Assembly: GCF_001866005.1 (NCBI RefSeq)
Contig: NZ_MLQR01000001.1
Location: 785,842-818,671, forward strand
Length of the DNA stretch: 32,830 bases
Source of the DNA: Anaerobacillus alkalilacustris
GTDB lineage: Bacteria; Bacillota; Bacilli; Bacillales; Anaerobacillaceae
Direction of reading: 5' to 3'
Shown: piece by piece, positions 1-8,751 of the stretch
How positions within the stretch are numbered: the first letter of the stretch is position 1
Layout: each line of letters begins with the position of its first letter
Notes under the pieces: generated by a model
Seen by the model: the letters and a program-made list of their open reading frames with translations, nothing else
Told to the model about the DNA's origin: nothing
Database searches by the model: none
Program-made: the position numbers and the translations under genes

Positions 1-3
1 TTG

Positions 4-77
4 TGGAGCGGGTGATGAGAATCGAACTCACAACATCAGCTTGGAAGGCTGAGGTTTTACCACTAAACTACACCCGC
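4..77 (-). tRNA. tRNA-Gly(TCC)
   Basis: The reverse strand folds as a 74-nt tRNA including an encoded CCA (4-6). The anticodon loop CTTCCAA gives anticodon TCC. The T-arm GTTCGATTC is intact. It is the last tRNA visible of a minus-strand cluster, which may continue beyond the window start. Confidence 0.95.
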
Positions 78-94
78 ATTTATAATCAACCGCA

Positions 95-171
95 TGGTCG
101 GGAAGACAGGATTTGAACCTGCGACCCCCTGGTCCCAAACCAGGTGCTCTACCAAGCTGAGCCACTTCCCG
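95..171 (-). tRNA. tRNA-Pro(TGG)
   Basis: The reverse strand gives a complete cloverleaf with the 7-bp acceptor CGGGAAG/CTTCCCG, encoded CCA and anticodon TGG in the loop TTTGGGA. It lies 17 bp from tRNA-Gly in the same transcript. Confidence 0.95.
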
Positions 172-179
172 TTATTTTA

Positions 180-256
180 TGGCGCGCCCTGAGAGATTCG
201 AACTCCCGACCTTTTGATTCGTAGTCAAACACTCTATCCAGCTGAGCTAAGGGCGC
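180..256 (-). tRNA. tRNA-Arg(ACG)
   Basis: This is a complete cloverleaf with encoded CCA and anticodon loop CTACGAA (ACG, the A34 to I34 type that reads CGN). The 5' end of the gene (240-256) and six flanking bases recur at 403-425 beyond a repeat-like spacer. The gene itself is intact. Confidence 0.95.
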
Positions 257-425
257 ATGTTGTTTATTCGATGATGTTATTCCAAGAAGATTAACGGACG
301 ATGTATTGCTCCGTAGATATCCTGTCTCTTCCTCTACAAGTACCGCCTTGTAGCAGGCTGCGTCGAGACAACTCGCAGTTGTTTCACAGATGTTACGCTC
401 GTAGCTGAGCTAAGGGCGCATGTTG
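240..425. repeat. Spacer repeat flanked by 23-bp copies of the tRNA-Arg 5' end
   Basis: A perfect 23-bp direct repeat (240-262 and 403-425) flanks 140 bp of extra DNA. It consists of the first 17 nt of tRNA-Arg plus six upstream bases. The core at 324-386 matches 871-933 in the spacer behind tRNA-fMet at about 49 of 63 ungapped positions. In the transcript a truncated tRNA 5' end precedes the element, and the intact tRNA follows it. Confidence 0.8.
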
Positions 426-440
426 CCTTTTAAATTTTTC

Positions 441-529
441 TGGTACCGAGGGCCGGACTTGAACCGGCACGATAGTCACCTACCGCAGGATTTTAAGTCC
501 TGTGTGTCTGCCAATTCCACCACCCCGGC
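441..529 (-). tRNA. tRNA-Leu(TAA)
   Basis: This is an 89-nt class II tRNA with a long variable arm, acceptor GCCGGGG, encoded CCA and anticodon TAA in the loop CTTAAAA. It sits directly behind the duplicated tRNA-Arg fragment. Confidence 0.95.
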
Positions 530-557
530 AATTTACTAAAGACTTAACAAAAAAAAA

Positions 558-632
558 TGGCTGGGCTATCTGGATTCGAACCAGAGAATGACGGAGTCAA
601 AGTCCGTTGCCTTACCGCTTGGCTATAGCCCA
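558..632 (-). tRNA. tRNA-Gln(TTG)
   Basis: The reverse strand gives a complete cloverleaf with acceptor TGGGCTA, encoded CCA and anticodon TTG in the loop CTTTGAC. It starts with U1 and has discriminator G73, as is typical of tRNA-Gln. Confidence 0.95.
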
Positions 633-651
633 TTATTATTTATAATTTGTA

Positions 652-727
652 TGGCGGACCCGACCGGGATCGAACCGGCGATCTCCTGCGTGACAGGCAG
701 GCATGTTAACCGCTACACCACGGGTCC
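652..727 (-). tRNA. tRNA-Asp(GTC)
   Basis: The cloverleaf has acceptor GGACCCG, encoded CCA, discriminator G73 and anticodon GTC in the loop CTGTCAC. Confidence 0.95.
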
Positions 728-747
728 AAAATATAAAACTATTAAGT

Positions 748-963
<216 letters not shown>

Positions 964-1012
964 AATGATATAAATTTAATGTACCCATTAAGAATCTAAA
1001 AATATATTTTCA

Positions 1013-1089
1013 TGGTGGACCCTGTAGGACTCGAACCTACGACCAATCGGTTATGAGCCGACCGCTCTGACCAACTGAGCTAAGGGTCC
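1013..1089 (-). tRNA. tRNA-Ile2(CAT), lysidine-type
   Basis: The anticodon is CAT, but the body (acceptor GGACCCT, D-arm TAGCTCAGTTGGTC, anticodon arm GGCTCATAACC, T-arm GTAGGTTCGAGTCCTAC) resembles Bacillus tRNA-Ile2, not elongator tRNA-Met. C34 would then be converted to lysidine by TilS so that the tRNA reads AUA. The assignment rests on remembered family sequence. The alternative is an elongator tRNA-Met. Confidence 0.85.
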
Positions 1090-1131
1090 GGAATTAATAT
1101 ATAAATTATTTTTTTATATTTTAATATAATC

Positions 1132-1243
1132 TAGCAACGTCCTACTCTCACAAGGGGAGGCCCCTAACTACCATCGGCGCAAAAGAGCTTAACGATCGTG
1201 TTCGGCATGGAAATGAGTGTGACCTCTTCGCTAACGTTACTAA
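1132..1243 (-). rRNA. rrf: 5S ribosomal RNA
   Basis: The reverse strand carries the 5S landmarks: GCGAAGAGGTCACAC, CATGCCGAACACG, GTTAAGCTCTT, GCGCCGATGGTAGT and GAGAGTAGGACG. The 5' and 3' ends pair (TAGTAACGT with ACGTTGCTA) to close helix I. Length is about 112 nt. No 23S sequence lies ahead of it, so it is an orphan 5S that leads the tRNA cluster. Confidence 0.95.
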
Positions 1244-1355
1244 CTCTACTGACTTCAATTATTTCATGTGATGCTTCTTAGAATTTGCTACATGCTACTT
1301 TGAGTCAAGGAAGCATACACTTGATGACGCAGGAGCATTTTCAACGACAAGAATT

Positions 1356-1384
1356 ATCATAACATAGCACCTAATTCTACGCAA
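1356..1384 (-). promoter_or_regulatory. Predicted promoter of the 5S-tRNA operon
   Basis: On the minus strand -35 TTGCGT (1379-1384) and -10 TATGAT (1356-1361) are separated by exactly 17 bp, 112 bp ahead of the 5S gene. This fits a SigA promoter for the 5S-tRNA unit. The rest of 1244-1635 holds no other feature I can see. Confidence 0.55.
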
Positions 1385-1635
1385 GTGTTTTTTGTATTTT
1401 ACTTTATTTTTTAAAACGTAGATAACTTCACCATTATTATTCTTTATATTGGTGTAAACTAAGTGCTGACCTCACCATTAGGCTTATAAATTTATCATAG
1501 AATGTCTTTAGTTTCAAGTTTTATGTTAAAGATTTTTCAGATTACAATATTAAAACTAAATTAAACCTTCACACTTTTTTGTTATAGCTGAGGGAACTTA
1601 ATAAAATAATAATCATAAAAGGTAGGTGTAAATTA

Positions 1636-1854
1636 ATGAAAACAATGTTACTTTTTTTACTTTTTTTCACTCTCAGTTTAATTGTAGCCCTTATTTTCGA
1701 TCTATTATTAGGTTTGTCCATACACAGTTTTTTTAGAAATATCGTTATTACTTTTATGGTTATGGACCTACCAGAGTATTTACTATTCTTTTCCCTATTT
1801 ATCCTAGTAATTATTAAACCCCTAACAAATATAGTTAAAAAAATCAAAAACTAA
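1636..1854 (+). CDS. Small two-helix membrane protein, candidate germinant-receptor D subunit
   Basis: The product has 72 residues with two hydrophobic stretches (about 3-28 and 47-64), a short polar turn (DLPEY near 45-49) and a basic C-terminus ending KKIKN. A plausible ribosome site (GGTAGGTG) sits 8 bases ahead of the ATG. It ends 3 bp from the end of gerKB on the opposite strand. Short (~75 aa) D genes encoding two-helix proteins are known inside or beside gerA-family operons in Bacillus species and modulate germination. Size, topology and location fit, but no sequence signature was recognised. A fortuitous hydrophobic ORF is the alternative. Confidence 0.5.
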   Translation: MKTMLLFLLFFTLSLIVALIFDLLLGLSIHSFFRNIVITFMVMDLPEYLLFFSLFILVIIKPLTNIVKKIKN

Positions 1855-1857
1855 CCT

Positions 1858-2970
1858 CTAACCTTCTGTAGATTGATTAACTATTTGCTTTTGTCCTTTT
1901 TTACGAAATTTAGCAATGATTAAAAGCAACAAAGGGATAAACAATCCAAATATAGCATGGATGGTTTTTAATGAAAGCTTCCCCTCTTCTAAATGCTCAG
2001 CAAAATCCGTGGCAATAAACATAGATAACAGAAGAATAATAATCCCAAAAGGTAGAACTAACGTCTGTTGTTTTACTTTAAAAAGATCTGATGCAGCAAT
2101 AACTGCTGCATAATAGAACAGAGATGTTTTAAAAAAAGCTCCGATAAATAAGGTTAATACAACAATTGCGTCCAATCGTTGAATAAAATCAGCAATGTTT
2201 ATTAGACTAATTGTTGAAAATAATGGAAAAGTTGAATCTTGGGTAATTTCCATCCCTAGAACCGCAACATTTATAGCCGTTGAATAAGCTAATATTAGAC
2301 CGCTTAAAAGGATCGAATATATACCAATTTTACGTGAATTTTCTTTTGTGTTTAAATAGTGAAATACCATTGTAAAACATACCAATTCACCAAATGGGAA
2401 AACTGTAGTATTTGGAAAAATTGTAGTAAGAATCGGTTCAAAGCCATTTTCTAAAATTGGAAATAAATTATTAAACTCAACTAATCCTGAAATTAATACT
2501 AACATATTCCCTAAAAAGGAAAGACAAATTAATATGAGTAAATATAATTCTGATAACCTTGCTAATACAACAATTCCCTTATTTAGTACGTACGCTATTG
2601 CTACCATCATAAATAAATTAATCACAAATAACGGTGTAACATTATAAACCGATGATGCTAATAAATCTCCTACATCTCTTAAATCCCTTGAAGAACCGTA
2701 TAAGAAATAAACCACATAAAAGATGCCAACTAAAAACCCAAGATACTTCCCTAAAATATCTCGTGAATAACTAGTAAGGGGTTTTGAATATAGTATATAA
2801 AGCTGGTGAAAAATGAGAAATATTAAAATCCCTATCCATGAACCGAGTAAAATAGCAATCCATGCATCTTTTTTAGCATCTAACCCAAACCCTACAACTA
2901 TTGATGTTCCAAGCTGAAATAAAACTAACAATGAAAATAATTGAACGCAAGTTATTTTAGCATTTTTCAT
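1858..2970 (-). CDS. gerKB: Spore germination protein GerKB-like (germinant receptor B subunit)
   Basis: The 370-residue integral membrane protein has about ten hydrophobic segments and the GerAB/amino-acid permease-like fold. It starts MKNAKITCVQLF and has the family's N-terminal helix pair with GTSIVVGFGLDAKKDAW. B subunits bind the nutrient germinant in the inner spore membrane and work with the A and C subunits. It is the last gene of the operon, 33 bp after gerKC. The order A-C-B is that of Bacillus gerK, hence the symbol. The actual germinant cannot be inferred. Expression in such operons is normally forespore-specific (SigG), but no convincing SigG site was pinned down. Confidence 0.88.
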   Translation of the reverse strand: MKNAKITCVQLFSLLVLFQLGTSIVVGFGLDAKKDAWIAILLGSWIGILIFLIFHQLYILYSKPLTSYSRDILGKYLGFLVGIFYVVYFLYGSSRDLRDVGDLLASSVYNVTPLFVINLFMMVAIAYVLNKGIVVLARLSELYLLILICLSFLGNMLVLISGLVEFNNLFPILENGFEPILTTIFPNTTVFPFGELVCFTMVFHYLNTKENSRKIGIYSILLSGLILAYSTAINVAVLGMEITQDSTFPLFSTISLINIADFIQRLDAIVVLTLFIGAFFKTSLFYYAAVIAASDLFKVKQQTLVLPFGIIILLLSMFIATDFAEHLEEGKLSLKTIHAIFGLFIPLLLLIIAKFRKKGQKQIVNQSTEG

Positions 2971-3003
2971 TCTTTATCCCTTCTTCTCTGATCAAACACG
3001 ATA

Positions 3004-4245
3004 TTAAAAAATCATCCCTGTACGGCGAATGTTCGATTCAACCCTTACTTCTACTTTACAATCTTTAAACACATCTCCCCAGTTGCCCTCAAATTTCTTC
3101 CATTCTTTCGGATACTCCAAATGAAAAGCTTTTCCAAAACCAAAAACATCTGTACGAACCTGTTGTGCTTGGTCGATAGCCTTTATTATCTCTCCCTTAG
3201 TTCGTTCTGATAATTGTTTTTCTAATTTAGCAATGTCTTCTTTTTTATTTAAATCCAAATCACTACACTCTACATCACCAATCAATCCGTTTTGTAAAAC
3301 TTCTAGGTAAAATACTGGGTTTTCTTCTTCTACTTTAGGTTTTATAGTTACTTTCGAAAAAAGAATCTCTACTGTAAGAACTTCTTTTTCTTCATTTGAA
3401 TCTAGAACCACGATCGTATTTTGCATTTCATTAATCAGTTGTAAGAATGCCCTTGAATAATCTCCCTCAACCCAAGTTTGTAACTTATCTTCCTTAAAAA
3501 GCGCTAAATCATCAATGATAATCGTAGCCGACATTTCGGTTTTATCATAATTTGATTTTCCAAAGCCCTTCTCCACATCGCCTTCAACACTAACCCCACT
3601 AATCATAGCTTCTTTTCCCTTACTTTTGATATCTTTGATTACATTTTTAGCATCATTCATAATCTTAGTAGACATTAACTTTTCAGAAAATTTCAACTTA
3701 TCGCCAATAGCCTTCGCCGGTAACAATTCAATCGCTTGTATTGTTTGGACAATTACTTTTGCAGGATGACCTTTTGCAATGAGAATTCGTGAGGTCATCC
3801 GCATTTCTACATCTCTTCGGATAAAATCTAAAAGATCCTCAATTCCTTGACGGGCTAGTTCTTCACTAAAAACAAATATTTGTACGTGACCTAAAAATAT
3901 TTGTCCAGGTATTTTATGTATACTTCTTTGAATAGCATCCAAAAAAGTTTTTCCATTACCAGTAAATACAGTTACCGGTAATCGATCTCCACCTCCAACC
4001 CCCTCACTCGCTGTAACAATCGCTGGATTAACTATTTGTAACGAAACCTCATACTCATCAGACTCAGGGTGCTTATCAACTCCTATCACCGAAACAATTG
4101 CAAGATCTTGAAGTTCTACCGAATTATAGCAACCCGTAAGAAATATAGGACAGACCAAAACTAATAAAATAGACCTCCTTTTTACGCGGAAACCCTTAAA
4201 CATATTGTTAATTTGTAGAATTTTCTCTAGGATACTTTTTTTCAT
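3004..4245 (-). CDS. gerKC: Spore germination lipoprotein GerKC-like (C subunit)
   Basis: The product has 413 residues with a lipoprotein signal: basic start, hydrophobic stretch and lipobox LTGC (Cys about 39), followed by the GerAC family start YNSVELQDLAIVSVIGVDK. I chose the ATG at 4245 because AAAGGATGG lies just upstream. A reading frame extends further 5' inside gerKA but lacks a site. The start overlaps the gerKA end by 38 bp, which suggests translational coupling. GerAC-family proteins are lipid-anchored on the outer face of the inner spore membrane and are needed for receptor function. The TGRTGMIF-like C-terminus and length are normal for the family. Confidence 0.9.
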   Translation of the reverse strand: MKKSILEKILQINNMFKGFRVKRRSILLVLVCPIFLTGCYNSVELQDLAIVSVIGVDKHPESDEYEVSLQIVNPAIVTASEGVGGGDRLPVTVFTGNGKTFLDAIQRSIHKIPGQIFLGHVQIFVFSEELARQGIEDLLDFIRRDVEMRMTSRILIAKGHPAKVIVQTIQAIELLPAKAIGDKLKFSEKLMSTKIMNDAKNVIKDIKSKGKEAMISGVSVEGDVEKGFGKSNYDKTEMSATIIIDDLALFKEDKLQTWVEGDYSRAFLQLINEMQNTIVVLDSNEEKEVLTVEILFSKVTIKPKVEEENPVFYLEVLQNGLIGDVECSDLDLNKKEDIAKLEKQLSERTKGEIIKAIDQAQQVRTDVFGFGKAFHLEYPKEWKKFEGNWGDVFKDCKVEVRVESNIRRTGMIF

Positions 4246-5752
4246 CAATATCCATCCTTTTTCTATTTGTTTGATGAAGGAATTTTGGACGCGATCGTTT
4301 TGCCCATATTGGAAATCGAAATATATTATCCTTCTGATCTTGAAGATAAAAAGGAGCAAGCGGGGCCATATACGGAACACCAAATGATTCTAAACTACAC
4401 AAATGAGCGATAATCATTAAATTCGTAATTGCAATTCCATAAAACCCGAAATAACCAGCAGCTAACATTACCCCAAAACGTAACATTCGTATCGAAATAC
4501 CTAAATTGTATGAAGGAGATACAAAGCTTGCAATTCCAGTTAAAGCTACCACGATAACCATCGCAGGCGAAACTATACCAGCCTGAACAGCAGCTTCCCC
4601 CAAGATTAACGCACCCACAATAGATACCGCTTGACCTACAGCTCTCGGCATTCGAATTCCAGCTTCTCTTAAAATTTCAAAACTAAATTCCATCAACAGT
4701 GCTTCTATAATTACTGGAAAAGGATTTCCTGCCCGCTGCGCCGCAAGACTTAACAATAACGGGGTTGGAATCATTTCGGGATGAAATGAAATTGCTGCTA
4801 TATAAACAGATGGACCTAATAACGCAATTAAAAAACAAATAAAACGTAGACAACGGATTAAACTAGCAATATCATATCGTTGATAATAATCTTCAGTAGC
4901 TTGAAAAGATTGAAAAAATGTATACGGTACTATTAGGGCAAATGGAGTTCCATTAACCAGAATACTAATTCTGCCTTCTAATAAATTCCCAGCGACACTA
5001 TCGGGTCTTTCCGTATTAAACACTGTTGGAAAGGGGGAAAAGGAACGATCTTCAATAAATTCTTCAATATTGCCTGATTCAAGGATTCCATCAATGTCAA
5101 TTTGATTTAAACGATTTTTTACTTCCTGTAAAATCTCTTCATTAACTATTCCTTTCATATACATGACTGCTACTTTTGTATGAGTAACTCTACCAATATC
5201 AAAGCCCTCTACCCAAACATTAGGGCTCTTAATTCTCTTTCTAATTAGAGCAATATTTACACTTAACGATTCAGTAAATCCATCTTTCGGTCCACGAATG
5301 ACAATTTGCGAGGATGGTTCTTCTACCCCTCGAGACTCCCCTCCCTGTGATGAACCACTAATACCTTTCAAGCAGCCATCGATAAGAATAACTGTGGCTC
5401 CTGATAAAATTGAAAGCAATATTTCATTGTAGTCTTCAATTACTTTTATATCACCGAGAGATGAAGCCTTCTTAATCATGAAATCAAATGTATTTGTGTA
5501 ATTTTTAAATGACTCTAAAATAAAAAGATTAGCTATAAAATCGCTAACAATATTTTTAGAGACTAATCCTTCTAAGTAAATTACTGCAATCTGCTCATTT
5601 AAATTTTCTTTTAATTGTAATTGTTTCACAACTAAATCTGAACTATTACCAAGGTCATTTATTATTTTCTTTATATTTAAGTTTAGCTCATCATCTAAGA
5701 CCAAAGATTTTTTATCATTTATTAATTGGTTATCTTCGCAATTCCATTTCAT
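4208..5752 (-). CDS. gerKA: Spore germination protein GerKA-like (A subunit)
   Basis: The 514-residue GerA-family protein has a soluble N-terminal part (about 1-285) with the conserved blocks VIRGPKDGFTESL and RPDSVAGNLLEGRISILVNG. A membrane part (about 290-450) carries FHPEMIPTPLLLSLAAQR and IRMPRAVGQAVSIVGALILG. The short cytosolic tail is basic. GAGGGA precedes the ATG with normal spacing. It is the first gene of the gerKA-KC-KB operon and overlaps gerKC. A subunits assemble the receptor channel in the spore inner membrane. The protein looks full length and intact. Confidence 0.93.
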   Translation of the reverse strand: MKWNCEDNQLINDKKSLVLDDELNLNIKKIINDLGNSSDLVVKQLQLKENLNEQIAVIYLEGLVSKNIVSDFIANLFILESFKNYTNTFDFMIKKASSLGDIKVIEDYNEILLSILSGATVILIDGCLKGISGSSQGGESRGVEEPSSQIVIRGPKDGFTESLSVNIALIRKRIKSPNVWVEGFDIGRVTHTKVAVMYMKGIVNEEILQEVKNRLNQIDIDGILESGNIEEFIEDRSFSPFPTVFNTERPDSVAGNLLEGRISILVNGTPFALIVPYTFFQSFQATEDYYQRYDIASLIRCLRFICFLIALLGPSVYIAAISFHPEMIPTPLLLSLAAQRAGNPFPVIIEALLMEFSFEILREAGIRMPRAVGQAVSIVGALILGEAAVQAGIVSPAMVIVVALTGIASFVSPSYNLGISIRMLRFGVMLAAGYFGFYGIAITNLMIIAHLCSLESFGVPYMAPLAPFYLQDQKDNIFRFPIWAKRSRPKFLHQTNRKRMDIDEKKYPRENSTN

Positions 5753-6180
5753 AAAAATCCCTCATAACAAATAAATTTCTAGTGTGTTATTTTGGTTTAA
5801 ATTACATTTTTCCTCAACAAAATCAATACGTGTTAATTAATTACAGAGTGGTTTTATTGTTTACTCTAAAAGACGTTTGTATTCCAGCTTTCAGTTTATT
5901 ATTCTATTCATATTAACGTTTAGTAAATTTTTTTCATTAATCTAATCTTTTAGAAGACAACTTTAATCAAATATAAAAAGCCCTCGTACGGGGAAGAAAA
6001 CCTATCCATACACAGGGCAAAATAATATTATTGCAACCTTTCTACACAACAATCAACATGAATGAAATCGATCGCAAATAAGAACAACTCAATAATTAGC
6101 GAACCTGGTGTCCTCTTACTTTGATAAAACACTGGTTTGTTCACAAATAACGGCTCTCTTGTCCGATATAAATATAATTA
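5753..6180. other. Gene-free stretch upstream of gerKA
   Basis: No ORF with a ribosome site was found on either strand. It should hold the gerKA promoter. A CACACTA box on the minus strand near 5790 resembles a SigG -10, but no -35 at the right distance was found. The short palindrome around 5990-6005 (CCC-TCGTAC-GGG) lacks a T-run. Confidence 0.4.
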
Positions 6181-6440
6181 GAAAAGCGCAAGCACCTTGG
6201 TCACGAGCAGCTGCTTTTGTGCCACTCCGTTTGCTCAAGAGCAATTGTTTTCCGTGCGACGAGTAACCGCAGGAGCAATTGTTTTTCGTGCGACGAGTAA
6301 CCGCAGGAGCAAAGCTGCATGAAGCTAATCGACGAAGGATCTCAAGCAGTAATTGAAGTCCGTTGCTTGACTGAAATGATCGAACTCGTAGGCTGCTTGC
6401 GCTAGACAGTTTTCAAGTTAGAAATTTATAAATTCTGATT
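6181..6440. repeat. Interspersed repeat element with GCGCAAGC / GCTTGCGC ends
   Basis: The ~220-bp G+C-richer block starts GAAAAGCGCAAGCACC (6181) and ends GGCTGCTTGCGC (6391-6402), so its ends are imperfect inverted repeats. The following 41 bp (6399-6439) recur almost exactly at 10425-10465. Inside, a 34-bp unit is repeated in tandem (6239-6272 and 6273-6306), with a third start at 6307. No ORF is present. The CGACGAGTAACCGCAGGAGC unit resembles the spacer elements of the tRNA cluster in style. Confidence 0.75.
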
Positions 6441-6445
6441 ATATA

Positions 6446-6483
6446 AAAAAGGTGATGGAATCTATTAGATTCATCACCTTTTT
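6446..6483 (-). terminator. Intrinsic terminator of the RNA methyltransferase gene
   Basis: A stem of GGTGATG paired with CATCACC is extended by flanking A and T runs, with a 14-base loop that can pair further. A T-run follows on the minus strand. It lies 18 bp beyond the stop codon and could work in both directions. Confidence 0.85.
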
Positions 6484-6500
6484 CTATTAAATAACAAATT

Positions 6501-7454
6501 TTATTGGCAAACGATAACTTGCCGCATAAAAGTCCCTTTTTTAGCAACACAACGGTCAACAATATCAAATCGAGCTTTAGTAATCAGTGAATCGATCTCC
6601 TCAATCGTGAGCACCACTACTTTCCTAGCGAAATTTCGAGCGCTTTGAAGCATCTCTAATTGCTCTTTCTCGTCAAGTACTGAACATAAATTGTATGGCA
6701 TATCAATGATAGCTACATCATACTTTCCTTCAACAAAACGAATATCTCGTAATGTTACTTCTGTATCATAACCAAAAAATGCGATATTTTTACGTGCACC
6801 AGGTAAAACGAGTGGATTTAAATCACTTCCAACTATATCAATTCCCATTGATAATGCTTCAATTAAAACCGTTCCAATCCCACAACAAGGGTCAATCACT
6901 TTAACCCCAACTGGGTTAGGTGCAGCAATATTCACAACTGCCCTTGCTACACGTGTACTTAAGGCTGTTGAGTAATTTTGAGGTTTCTGTTGGTGCTTAA
7001 ACCATACCGCTTCACCTTCAAAGTACTCGCCAAATATCCATCGTTCATTCACTTTTATAATCCCAAACAATACGTCTGGGTTTTGAAGATCAGCTTTCCC
7101 TTGAATTCGTAGTCCTACTTTACGTTCAATATTCCGTCTCTCTTCAAACCCTACTTTTTGAGATGTGTATCCATCGCTATGTTTTATAAAAAGAACTTTA
7201 AACGTTTTACTTAATTTTAAACCCTCTACTTGGGTAACAATTTCCTTTAAGCTTTCCCCTTCATAAATAACATCAATTCTCTCTTTAATAAATGGGCTTC
7301 TATTTGGGTCTAACTTTAACGGACTTTCTAAAATTGTTGTTTCAGTATCACAACCAAAAAAGGAGCGCATTTCCAAGCGACACAAATCTATTTCATCTTC
7401 ATGACGCGAATAAGTATAAATACACATTGACGTCTTTTGTTTATTATTAGCCAA
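6501..7454 (-). CDS. THUMP/TRM11-like SAM-dependent RNA methyltransferase
   Basis: The 317-residue protein has an N-terminal THUMP-like RNA-binding part (about 1-150) and a C-terminal Rossmann methyltransferase of the UPF0020/TRM11 type. SAM motif I reads DPCCGIGTVLIEA (188-200), GSDLNP follows (motif II), and catalytic motif IV is DMPYN (251-255), with Met where most relatives have Pro. Archaeal and eukaryotic relatives make N2-methylguanosine at tRNA position 10. The bacterial substrate is uncertain. The start is a TTG, 6 bases after GAGGATGAG. It is monocistronic with its own terminator. The methyltransferase call is firm; tRNA as substrate is inference. Confidence 0.85.
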   Translation of the reverse strand: MANNKQKTSMCIYTYSRHEDEIDLCRLEMRSFFGCDTETTILESPLKLDPNRSPFIKERIDVIYEGESLKEIVTQVEGLKLSKTFKVLFIKHSDGYTSQKVGFEERRNIERKVGLRIQGKADLQNPDVLFGIIKVNERWIFGEYFEGEAVWFKHQQKPQNYSTALSTRVARAVVNIAAPNPVGVKVIDPCCGIGTVLIEALSMGIDIVGSDLNPLVLPGARKNIAFFGYDTEVTLRDIRFVEGKYDVAIIDMPYNLCSVLDEKEQLEMLQSARNFARKVVVLTIEEIDSLITKARFDIVDRCVAKKGTFMRQVIVCQ

Positions 7455-7574
7455 ATTATTCTCATCCTCTATTTACTTTCTCTACTTAATTATAGCTAAA
7501 AAGCGACTCAAATACCTTAGTTTTTCATAGCTATTGTTTCAGAGCATTAACACTTCATTAGGTAAATAGGAAAG

Positions 7575-8496
7575 CTAATTACCCACATTTTCCTCTAGGA
7601 ATTTTTTGATTTTCTCCCTATACCATCTACTTTCAGGTTCTAAAATATCGCCAACTAGAAAATGTCCCTTTCCTTCAATTATCCATAATTCTGTATGTGC
7701 CCCCGCCTTTTCTTTTAAATTAAAAGCATGCTGTACCGAGGTTTGCTGATCGTTATCACCGTGAATGAGTAAAATTGGACGCGGATCTATTTCGCTTATT
7801 ACATTCAGTGGTGAATTTTTTAATGGATCAACGTTATACTTTACGTACAATAAGATCTTAAAAGCTGGCTTATACATACTTATCACGAGGCTAGGTACTC
7901 CTCCTGCTTTCATGTAATCAACAATTTGACTCTCAAATGCCTCATAGGCACTAGCTGAAATGACTGCACTAACATCATCACGTATTGCCGCAGTGTTTAT
8001 TTTATTGCTGTAGTCCCTCCCATCGAAAATCCATATAAAATAATTGGCTTATTTTCGTATTCTTCTTGACTATTGATCCAATCTAGAAGCACACTAAAAT
8101 CTTTCACCTCTGTATACCCTAATCCAATCGTATCACCATCACTAAAACCATGAGCTCTCATATCTAAAACAAATGTTTCATAACCTTCTTTCTTAAAAAA
8201 CATCCCATAATCTAGCATTGAGGATGCGTCCATTCCATGCATGCCGTGAGTAACAATAACAATTCCTTTTGGATTATCTACTTTAAACTGCCAAGAACTA
8301 ATTGTTAATCCATCACTATAAATCGTTTCAACTCTTTCTATTCCATCAATATATTTATCAATTATCGGATCATTAATTTCAACCCGTAGCTTCGTCATTG
8401 AATTAATAATCGACAAACTATGAACGAAAATTCCTACAATCGAAACTAAAAAAATAGCAACAGCAACGATTAGTGTAATCCTACTATTTTTTTCAA
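7575..8496 (-). pseudogene. Alpha/beta hydrolase broken by two frameshifts
   Basis: Two same-strand pieces form one membrane-anchored alpha/beta hydrolase. The front piece (to 7997) has GIVIVTHGMHG and the nucleophile elbow GFSMGG. It hits a stop in the A/T-rich run near 7997-8005. The -1 frame then continues with NTAAIRDDVSAVISASAYEA and the acid and His motifs DNDQQT and GKGH. A second shift near 8480 separates a TTG start with a ribosome site (GAGGGGAG) and MKKIVG from the membrane helix TLIVAVAIFLVSIVGIFV. The catalytic triad residues are all still present, so loss is recent or the shifts are sequencing errors. Related proteins run about 300 residues. Confidence 0.8.
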
Positions 8497-8685
8497 ATTA
8501 CTCCCCTCTTCCCTCAAAAGCAAAAAAAATTATAATTGTTGTTAAAATTACACAATACTTTTATACTATTAATTTCATAGATTTTAATAACGTTTGTTGA
8601 AGGATTTACTTTATCATCATCACAAAATTTAGGTAATTTTCAAATGCTAAAAACAAAACGGTCCTATCCTGTTAAGAATTACTTG

Positions 8686-8714
8686 TTGACAGTTTATATT
8701 TATACTAGTAAATT
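8686..8714 (+). promoter_or_regulatory. Predicted SigA promoter of the symporter gene
   Basis: A perfect -35 TTGACA (8686-8691) is followed after 17 bp by TAAATT (8709-8714). The start codon is 38 bp further on. The region 8497-8685 holds nothing else recognisable. Confidence 0.5.
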
Positions 8715-8751
8715 ATTATTTATAATATTTTCGGATAGTTAGGAGGCACCT

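Noticed and set aside
5775..5830. SigG promoter before gerKA
   Set aside because: A CACACTA box exists, but no -35 match lies 17-18 bp upstream, so the site is not listed as a feature.
6239..6312. Tandem 34-bp repeat as a CRISPR array
   Set aside because: The units are directly adjacent with no spacers, only two and a fraction copies, and no cas gene is near.
7995..8006. Programmed -1 frameshift in the hydrolase gene
   Set aside because: No canonical slippery heptamer or downstream structure is evident, and a second shift elsewhere in the gene argues for decay or error.
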